Shown here: positions 1 through 4,172 of the stretch, in pieces
Layout of the letters: each line of letters starts with the position of its first letter
How positions within the stretch are numbered: the first letter of the stretch is position 1
Program-made: the position numbers and the translations under genes
Notes under the pieces: model-generated
What the model was told of the DNA's origin: nothing
Seen by the model: only the letters and a program-made list of their open reading frames with translations
Databases searched by the model: none
NCBI GenBank assembly: GCA_023246985.1
Contig: JAHFHJ010000103.1
Location: forward strand, 1-5,474
Origin: Candidatus Omnitrophota bacterium
GTDB lineage: Bacteria > Omnitrophota > Omnitrophia > Omnitrophales > Aquincolibacteriaceae
Direction of reading: 5' to 3'
Length of the DNA: 5,474 bases

Positions 1-93
1 CGTGTGATGGACAAACACATCGGCGCCATTCTCCGGCGTGATGAACCCATACCCTTTTTGATTGTTAAACCACTTAACTTTACCGTTTGCCAT
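1..93 (-). CDS. Cold-shock protein, CspA family (N-terminal part, cut by window edge)
   Basis: Cold-shock proteins are small single-domain OB-fold proteins that bind single-stranded RNA and DNA in the cytoplasm and act as RNA chaperones. Read on the minus strand from an ATG at 93, the 31 visible codons begin MANGKVKWFNNQKGYGFI and continue to a VFVHH segment. This contains the RNP1 motif (KGYGFI, residues 13-18) and RNP2 motif (VFVHH, residues 26-30) with the aromatic residues that stack on nucleic acid. Members are usually about 65-70 residues, so a little under half of the gene is present and the 3' end lies beyond the window. The start is fixed by the family N-terminus and by an AAGGAG site ten bases upstream. 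The paralogue (cspA, cspC and so on) cannot be told from this fragment, so no symbol is given. It has its own long upstream gap and is probably transcribed alone. Confidence 0.96.
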   Translation of the reverse strand, partial: MANGKVKWFNNQKGYGFITPENGADVFVHHT

Positions 94-103
94 TACAGTG
101 AAT

Positions 104-109
104 CTCCTT
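104..109 (-). promoter_or_regulatory. Ribosome binding site of the cold-shock gene
   Basis: The minus strand reads AAGGAG, a near-perfect Shine-Dalgarno sequence, with a ten-base spacer to the ATG at 93. It confirms the start of the cold-shock protein. Confidence 0.85.
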
Positions 110-171
110 CGTTATTTGATGGCCTGCTTCCCGCCTCAATACGGGGCGAAAAGCATGCTGAAACCGCCCGT

Positions 172-177
172 ACTATA
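172..177 (-). promoter_or_regulatory. Possible -10 element for the cold-shock gene
   Basis: The minus strand reads TATAGT, a five-of-six match to the sigma-70 -10 box. It would give a 5' leader of roughly 70 bases, and long leaders are common for cspA-type genes. I see no convincing -35 box 17 bases upstream, so the call rests on the -10 alone. A direct repeat (205-228) lies just upstream, where an activator could bind. Confidence 0.25.
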
Positions 178-204
178 CTTGATTTCATTCGTCCCTGCAT
201 CTTA

Positions 205-228
205 TTTCTGATAACCCTTTTCTGATAA
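205..228. repeat. Two-copy 10-base direct repeat upstream of the cold-shock gene
   Basis: TTTCTGATAA occurs at 205-214 and again, identical, at 219-228. The 14-base period is close to one and a third helical turns. It lies in the gap between the frameshifted gene and the cold-shock gene, upstream of the possible -10 box. It could be a pair of regulator half-sites or chance. Confidence 0.45.
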
Positions 229-257
229 ACCTATTTCCGGCAAACACACGGAGCAAG

Positions 258-319
258 GCGCAGGGGGTAGGGCGATGCGCCCCGAGCGATTTTCAAAGTA
301 CTCGATACCCCCCAGACGC
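258..319. repeat. Imperfect inverted repeat able to fold as a three-way junction
   Basis: An outer stem pairs GGGGGTA (263-269) with TACCCCC (306-312) and can extend through GCG (258-260) with CGC (317-319). Inside it are two further hairpins: GGGCG/CGCCC around a three-base loop (270-282), and CGAG/CTCG (283-286 with 301-304). The whole unit is about 60 bases and sits just after the stop of the frameshifted gene at 329. No T-run follows on either strand, so it is not a canonical intrinsic terminator. It resembles REP-type palindromes or a small structured RNA. It is too short, and lacks the T-loop, to be a tRNA. Confidence 0.5.
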
Positions 320-328
320 ATGTACGGG

Positions 329-376
329 TCAGATCTTTTCCCAGTGGAGGACTTCGCCGAGGGTGCGGGTCTTGCG
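329..376. repeat. 3'-terminal segment shared with the nitroreductase gene (copy 1)
   Basis: These 48 bases match 5352-5399 at 39 of 48 positions by direct alignment, with no gap. Both copies start at the TGA stop codon of a minus-strand gene and are in the same reading frame. Similarity drops sharply beyond 376. The encoded tails are RTLGEVLHWEKI here and RTLEEVLHREKF in the other copy. Confidence 0.75.
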
Positions 377-788
377 TTTGAGAACCCGGCGAACGGCTCG
401 CTCAAAGGCCTCGTCATCCACTTTCCGGCATTCGCGGACAACGGCCTCGGAGTTCTCCCCCGCACACAGCTCCAGATCCTTACGATCCCCGAGACCTTCC
501 CGTAACGCGTCCCTGAATTTGACTTCCGGAATGCTCCCCACGGCTTCGGCGAAACGCTTTCGAATATGCTCGCGCTGACCCGGCCACGCGGCCTTGTCCG
601 CAATGAGCGTCAGGATATAAGCGATCATGATGGAGAGGTTTTTGATCCGGATGTGGGGGTCGCTCAAGGTCTCGACGGCGAAGGTCGCCAGATGCTTGGG
701 ACTGAATGTTTGTTCGCCGGAAGTCAGCGCCTGGCATTTTTATACTGCCAAGGAGATGCCTTTCGGCCAATTCATCCATAGACATCAT
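329..788 (-). pseudogene. Unrecognised small protein gene interrupted by a one-base frameshift
   Basis: I do not recognise the family. An uninterrupted minus-strand frame ends at the TGA at 329 and stays open back to about 736, but the only in-frame starts there are a TTG at 667 and a CTG at 727, neither with a ribosome site. A second frame begins ATG-ATG at 788, six bases after a GAGG, and reads MMSMDELAERHLLGSIK before an A5 run (T at 737-741 on the plus strand). Removing one A joins the two frames into a smooth 152-residue protein: the N-terminus continues CQALTSGEQTFSPKHLATFAVE and then a helical, charged body. Codon use downstream of the shift is typical of a GC-rich coding gene. The last 13 or so residues (TLGEVLHWEKI) look like the tail of a nitroreductase, as does the matching tail at 5352. 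It may be a mutated gene, a recoded gene or an assembly error. Confidence 0.6.
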
Positions 789-794
789 ATATGG

Positions 795-798
795 CCTC
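795..798 (-). promoter_or_regulatory. Ribosome binding site supporting the upstream start of the frameshifted gene
   Basis: The minus strand reads GAGG with a six-base spacer to the ATG at 788. Nothing comparable precedes the TTG at 667, so this site favours the frameshift reading over a short intact gene starting at 667. Confidence 0.5.
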
Positions 799-825
799 AG
801 GGATCCCGCGAGCGCCCTTCGCAGC

Positions 826-864
826 AGAGTATTTGATGACCGTTACGGTGAAAACTCTTTTTTT
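826..864 (+). terminator. Intrinsic-terminator-like hairpin with T7 tract, facing the plus strand
   Basis: On the plus strand AGAGT (826-830) pairs with ACTCT (854-858), one A bulges, and TTT (832-834) pairs with AAA (851-853). An inner palindrome (ACCGT/ACGGT, 839-849) tops the stem. Seven consecutive T residues (858-864) follow at once. This is the form of a rho-independent terminator for plus-strand RNA, yet no plus-strand gene lies to its left. It sits just after the kinase stop codon (866), where the same hairpin in minus-strand RNA has a U-poor 3' side. There it could still cap the kinase mRNA, or the pair of orientations could insulate the two genes. Confidence 0.55.
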
Positions 865-865
865 G

Positions 866-2095
866 TTAAACTTTCACGCTCTTTAAAATACGCGCCCTTG
901 TTTCTGCCTCCGCTATATCCCGCTCGAGACGACGGCGTTCTTCTATGTCGCGCTGTTGCGCTTCTGCCGAAAGGAATTGTTGGTACGCTTGATTTGCCAA
1001 TCTTAAATACTCCTTAAAGTGATTCGCAATCTGTGGCGCTAAACTTTCTTGAATGTCTATCCTAACTATATTTTTTTGGAATCCAAACGCCGAAGGTCCA
1101 TGCCCATATATTTCGACATAGCCAGAAGGACTCCGAAATAGTTCTATCCATTTTCGCAGAGGCACTTGATCCAGCTCAAAAAGCATCGCTTTATCCCAAT
1201 CAATATTAACGAGCTTTATTGGAACAAATTGTTGTGGTGTGCTGGCTGGCACAACTTCGCGTTTTTTGGCATCAAGACGCTGTTGTGCTATAAATGAATT
1301 TTTTCGTCCGATTAATTCTTGCTTAATTTCGTCAATCGTCGAAGGGCGAGCGTCGGGGGACTGTTGGATCATACACTCGACCAATGAATCTAAATACGCA
1401 TAATCTGAGGCAATAGCCCCAATTTTCTGGTATCCGGTCCCATGGGGAACCACCGTTGTAAATATTTCATTCAACATGAGCCCAAGCGCATAGATGTCAG
1501 CCCTCAGATCCACCTTGCTTCCCTTGGCACGTTGTTCGGGCGCTGAATAAGCGAGATTTGCCAGCTTTGCAGTGGCCTGTGTTTCGACTGTCGTGGCAAG
1601 AAAATCTTCTTCAAAGTGCGCAATCCCAAAGTCAGCCACTACGAGCACATCCTGGCTGGGGTTATAAAGAATATTTTCCGGCTTAAGATCTCGATGCGTT
1701 ACGCCAAGCAAATGAGCAGCTTCAACCCCGTCCATCATTTGACTAAAAAGCGTCAATGCCTGAACCGGCGCTAATTTCTTTTCTATTAAAGCTCGGAGGG
1801 TCGTAGGGAAAAATGGCATTACATAAAAGGGGGTTTTCGTGCCATCCCAGGCGATTAATCCTTCGTCAATGACTTGAATTATGTTTTTATGGAGTCCCCT
1901 GCGGCAAAAATCGACCTCGTTTTTAAATCTCTTTCGTTTTTCAGTCGCAGCGATTTTAGGGAAAAGACATTTTAGCGCCATGGCCACGCCGTTAGAATTC
2001 CGGACAGCGAATACACGGCCAGCCCCGCCCTCTCCAAGCACTTTTTCGACCGAATATTTCTCAAAAGCCGCTTCGAATTCTTCAGGGTTTTTCAC
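866..2095 (-). CDS. Hanks-type serine/threonine protein kinase with unrecognised C-terminal domain
   Basis: This enzyme should transfer phosphate from ATP to Ser/Thr residues of partner proteins. The 409 residues hold a complete kinase domain at about 14-265: glycine loop GEGGAGRV (21-28), ATP-anchoring K42, helix-C E60, catalytic HRDLKPEN (134-141), DFG (155-157), APEQ (185-188), helix-F D200 and conserved R250. All key residues are present, so it should be active. No transmembrane helix is visible, unlike PknB-type receptor kinases. Residues 285-365 form a separate domain with many beta-type strands (a GHGPSAFGFQKN stretch near 331-342) that I cannot name, followed by a charged, probably coiled-coil tail (about 375-405). 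The start is GTG at 2095. A TGA in frame three codons upstream excludes an earlier start, and AAGGAAGG lies twelve bases away, a long spacing. It follows a membrane-protein gene by 46 bases, so they probably form one operon. Both are AT-rich compared with the flanks. Confidence 0.95.
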   Translation of the reverse strand: MKNPEEFEAAFEKYSVEKVLGEGGAGRVFAVRNSNGVAMALKCLFPKIAATEKRKRFKNEVDFCRRGLHKNIIQVIDEGLIAWDGTKTPFYVMPFFPTTLRALIEKKLAPVQALTLFSQMMDGVEAAHLLGVTHRDLKPENILYNPSQDVLVVADFGIAHFEEDFLATTVETQATAKLANLAYSAPEQRAKGSKVDLRADIYALGLMLNEIFTTVVPHGTGYQKIGAIASDYAYLDSLVECMIQQSPDARPSTIDEIKQELIGRKNSFIAQQRLDAKKREVVPASTPQQFVPIKLVNIDWDKAMLFELDQVPLRKWIELFRSPSGYVEIYGHGPSAFGFQKNIVRIDIQESLAPQIANHFKEYLRLANQAYQQFLSAEAQQRDIEERRRLERDIAEAETRARILKSVKV

Positions 2096-2141
2096 CCGAC
2101 GTCAACGCCTTCCTTGTTATTCATTTTTATCTTTGACCGTT

Positions 2142-2735
2142 TTACAGCTCACGAAAAGCAGAGAATATTTCCGGCCCGGTTTTCTCAGCGTTCATAAGCA
2201 CTATTAATTTTTCAAGCTCGTTGGGGTTTTCGAGAATGTCCCACGCGAGATCGCGCAAGCCAAATACACCGAGCTTGAGATAATAATCTTCGAGGTTTTC
2301 GGTGGTGATGCCATGTTTTTTTTGAATATGTGAAAAATTCCGATTTCGCAATATAAACTTAAAACGTTTCGCTCTCGACTCTTTCTCTTTGTGCGAAGCC
2401 TTAAAATAGGCATCCAACGATAGATCCCCTCGCATCATTTTTTCAAGATTCATATTCTCTTTGTATCCCGAATTAAGACCAGTTCGATACCCAAGCATCT
2501 TGCTAGCAACCTTCGCCGCTATGGGCATAGAAAGATTAAGAAAAAGAAAAGCTAAAAATACTGTGAGAAGCCCCGTCTTCCAAGAAAACATAAAAAAACT
2601 CAAGCCAATCATAAAAAGAACAATGATAGAAATCACATTCGTAATTTGCGTTTGCAATCGACCGCGAAGGTGCAAATTTAAAATAAGAAGGAAGCAGGGA
2701 ATTGTCATACCAAAAAGATACCCAACATAACTCAT
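2142..2735 (-). CDS. Small membrane protein with three predicted helices and a cytoplasmic C-terminal domain
   Basis: I do not recognise the family. The 197-residue product has three hydrophobic segments at about residues 3-23, 33-52 and 55-76, each long enough to cross the membrane. A soluble, basic and then mixed-charge domain follows from about 77 to 197 (a KEKESRAKRFKF stretch near 115-126, and a Leu-rich acidic end). The basic residues after the third helix suggest that this domain faces the cytoplasm. There is no cleavable signal peptide. The ATG at 2735 is supported by AAGGAG ten bases upstream. The gene is first in an operon with the kinase that starts 46 bases after its stop, so it may anchor, regulate or be a substrate of that kinase. 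That is inference from position only. It is the most AT-rich gene in the window, which suggests recent acquisition. The 5' leader carries alternative hairpins (2808-2855). Confidence 0.85.
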   Translation of the reverse strand: MSYVGYLFGMTIPCFLLILNLHLRGRLQTQITNVISIIVLFMIGLSFFMFSWKTGLLTVFLAFLFLNLSMPIAAKVASKMLGYRTGLNSGYKENMNLEKMMRGDLSLDAYFKASHKEKESRAKRFKFILRNRNFSHIQKKHGITTENLEDYYLKLGVFGLRDLAWDILENPNELEKLIVLMNAEKTGPEIFSAFREL

Positions 2736-2745
2736 GACAAATTAT

Positions 2746-2751
2746 CTCCTT
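2746..2751 (-). promoter_or_regulatory. Ribosome binding site of the membrane-protein gene
   Basis: The minus strand reads AAGGAG with a ten-base spacer to the ATG at 2735. The surrounding leader is very AT-rich, so the site should be accessible. Confidence 0.8.
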
Positions 2752-2807
2752 TTAAAATTTGAAGCTTTACTTAGTCCCAATACCTATCAATTTTAACGAA
2801 GTTGAAA

Positions 2808-2855
2808 TTGGGGCAACCCCAACTACCATTGATGTAAAAAAATTCAAAGTTGGGG
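2808..2855 (-). promoter_or_regulatory. Mutually exclusive hairpins in the leader of the membrane-protein/kinase operon
   Basis: In minus-strand order there are three related blocks: CCCCAACT (2855-2848), AGTTGGGG (2824-2817) and CCCCAA (2813-2808). The middle block can pair perfectly with the first (8 bp) or with the third (6 bp, three-base loop), but not with both. This is the layout of an attenuator or of an operator with inverted half-sites. No U-tract follows the second hairpin and I find no convincing promoter around it, so the mechanism is open. Confidence 0.45.
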
Positions 2856-2930
2856 GTAGAATTTTCTTTTCGATTGCTTCTATCCTTCCGAAAATCTCCC
2901 ATTGGGATTGACGATAAACATATCAAATAG

Positions 2931-2983
2931 CACAGGGCGCAAAAGGGGCCGCTTCTTTTGCCGCATTCAACTTGCCCTCTGTG
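2931..2983. other. Large two-tier hairpin downstream of the toxin gene
   Basis: An inner perfect stem GCAAAAG (2939-2945) / CTTTTGC (2955-2961) with a nine-base loop is enclosed by CACAGGGC (2931-2938) pairing with GCCCTCTGTG (2974-2983, two bases bulged). It lies about 40-90 bases after the toxin stop at 3022 on the minus strand. No clean U-run follows on that strand, and only TTTT follows on the plus strand. It may end or stabilise the toxin-antitoxin transcript. The rest of the 2736-3021 gap holds the leader hairpins and AT-rich sequence with no gene that I can support. Confidence 0.4.
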
Positions 2984-3021
2984 TTTTCACGAGACGCCGT
3001 CCAAAGATTCAGCGCCGGCAT

Positions 3022-3462
3022 TTATTTCCACCCCAGGATGGCTTTTTTGTGACGCGGCATGATGAACCGGGAAGTTGTCACAATTGCATCAATTTCCGCC
3101 ATGATCATCGGAGGAAGATCTCCCACAATATCAAGGACCTTTTCCATATAACGCCCTTTCAACGCTGCCCGAGGCATGGATTGAATGCTACGGCAGTTGA
3201 TAACGGTTTCCAAAGAAAAAAGAGCGCAAGCTCCGGCCTTGATCCTGACATGTTCGCGAAATGAAGGATTTTGATCGTAGAAATCAACTTTGGACGTGGT
3301 AAGAAAAAGCAGGGTCTCAGGTTCCGAAGGATTCTGGTTCAGGACAATGAGATATTTCCGCTTGCTTGTGCCATCGGAGAAATGCATCTGCGTAAGGAGT
3401 ACCGAACCGCGCTTGAGCAGACGCTCAAACAATTTATCGAGATCGGCAAGCGAGATGCGCAT
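3022..3462 (-). CDS. Putative toxin, PemK/MazF-like, partner of the Panacea antitoxin
   Basis: The 146-residue product has features of the PemK/MazF fold: a strand-rich GSVLLTQMHF segment (19-28) followed by DGTSKRKYLIVL (30-41) with basic residues where MazF-type toxins carry a catalytic arginine. A LLFLTTSK strand (51-58) matches the conserved Thr/Ser position, and a late strand ETVINCRSIQ (85-94) is followed by a short LPPMIMAEIDAIV helix (116-128). MazF-type toxins cut mRNA. That activity is inferred here from pattern and context, and similarity is weak. A 15-residue N-terminal helix precedes the core. The ATG at 3462 directly abuts the TGA of the antitoxin gene (ATGAATG context) and has no Shine-Dalgarno site, so translation is probably coupled to the antitoxin. 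Alternatives are another toxin fold or a plain hypothetical protein. Confidence 0.6.
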   Translation of the reverse strand: MRISLADLDKLFERLLKRGSVLLTQMHFSDGTSKRKYLIVLNQNPSEPETLLFLTTSKVDFYDQNPSFREHVRIKAGACALFSLETVINCRSIQSMPRAALKGRYMEKVLDIVGDLPPMIMAEIDAIVTTSRFIMPRHKKAILGWK

Positions 3463-4071
3463 TCATGAAACAGGGGCTGAAAGGGCGAAGACCAGTTCCG
3501 TGTCTTCCCGGAAGGATTCCAGATATTCCAGCGCTTCAGGAGAGGCGTTGTTTTCTCCTTCGAAGAAAAGACGGTAATCAATCTGTTCGTTCTTGCCGGT
3601 TTTCTTCCACGACGCTTCGCGGTGCGTCAGATCAATCAGCCTGGCGCCAGAATACCCGCCATAGGCTTTGACGGTTTCCTGGAGCGCCTCCACCTCGGAT
3701 TCAGACAAGACATCAAGATCGGGCTGTGTTTTCGCTTCGAACAACGGATGCCTTTTCTCCAGATCCACTTTTAAATATTCCTTCAGGAGTTCGAGATTTT
3801 CCTGGGGAATATCCAGACGGTAAGGAGAGACGGCCTCGTTCATGATATCCAGAGACAAGGACGGGACGGGACCGTAATCCAGGCGGAAATAAGTGTCGCC
3901 CAGGATCGGCCGTCCGTATTTTACAAGATGATATTTGTCCGCGAAATAAAGCAGTTTGGCCGCTTTCAGCTTGTCCAGACCTTTGGTGCGGGAAGCGAAA
4001 AAACAGAGGGCGGCCACCAGTTTTTCGACGTCAAATTTGAATCTTATGAGGGGTTTCGAAGATGCGTTCAT
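3463..4071 (-). CDS. Panacea-domain (DUF4065, SocA-like) antitoxin
   Basis: Panacea/DUF4065 proteins include SocA and GepA-like proteins, and many act as antitoxins that neutralise unrelated toxins encoded beside them. The 202-residue product shows the family signature: KLVAALCFFAS (17-27), then KLKAAKLLYFADKYHLVKYG (34-53), GDTYFRLDYGPVP (58-70), and the late SGARLIDLTHREASW (141-155) matching the usual LT-H-x-x-x-x-W end. The domain covers nearly the whole protein. It is followed without a gap by a small PemK/MazF-like gene, the usual antitoxin-first order. The ATG at 4071 has no Shine-Dalgarno site, but a well-spaced promoter (4086-4114) would start the RNA about eight bases upstream, so translation is probably from a near-leaderless mRNA. 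The domain call is strong. The antitoxin role is inferred from family and neighbour. Confidence 0.88.
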   Translation of the reverse strand: MNASSKPLIRFKFDVEKLVAALCFFASRTKGLDKLKAAKLLYFADKYHLVKYGRPILGDTYFRLDYGPVPSLSLDIMNEAVSPYRLDIPQENLELLKEYLKVDLEKRHPLFEAKTQPDLDVLSESEVEALQETVKAYGGYSGARLIDLTHREASWKKTGKNEQIDYRLFFEGENNASPEALEYLESFREDTELVFALSAPVS

Positions 4072-4085
4072 ATCAGACTGCCGTC

Positions 4086-4114
4086 ATTATTTAATATTTC
4101 CCCGCAAGGTTCAA
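4086..4114 (-). promoter_or_regulatory. Sigma-70-type promoter of the toxin-antitoxin operon
   Basis: On the minus strand TTGAAC (4109-4114) is a four-of-six -35 box and AATAAT (4086-4091) a five-of-six -10 box, with an ideal 17-base spacer (4092-4108). Transcription should begin near 4079, only about eight bases before the antitoxin ATG at 4071. This explains the missing ribosome site and suggests separate expression from the nuclease gene upstream. Confidence 0.55.
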
Positions 4115-4172
4115 GCTGTTTTTATAACCGGAGGGCCGGGCATCAGACCTTTCGGGCCAGCACGGTACCGCG

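Noticed and set aside
263..312. tRNA-like gene suggested by the 7-bp acceptor-like stem
   Set aside because: Only about 50 bases lie from end to end, there is no T-loop consensus, no anticodon arm of normal size and no room for a D arm.
202..603. 133-codon open frame on the minus strand
   Set aside because: It overlaps the frameshifted gene out of phase, has arginine/proline/serine-rich shadow composition, and no ribosome site or family resemblance.
329..667. Intact 112-residue gene starting with TTG at 667
   Set aside because: There is no ribosome site before the TTG, and the frame is open and protein-like for 23 further codons upstream, so the frameshifted longer gene is the better reading.
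706..1017. Plus-strand open frame across the kinase 3' end
   Set aside because: It is antisense to the kinase gene and runs through the hairpin/T-tract. Its composition is that of a shadow frame.
2461..2730. Plus-strand open frame opposite the membrane-protein gene
   Set aside because: It is a basic, low-complexity shadow of AT-rich coding sequence with no start signal.
2736..2930. Promoter for the membrane-protein/kinase operon
   Set aside because: The best pair (TTGCCC with TAAAAT, 15-base spacing, overlapping the hairpins) has a poor -35 and short spacing. A promoter must exist nearby, but I cannot place it.
2902..3264. Plus-strand open frame reaching from the gap into the toxin gene
   Set aside because: Most of it is antisense to the toxin gene, and its Cys/His/Arg-rich content resembles no family.
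4120..4165. Terminator after the nuclease gene
   Set aside because: Small GC-rich stems (CCGG/CCGG and GGCC/GGTC) occur on the minus strand but are only about 4 bp long, and no T-run follows, so I could not support a call.
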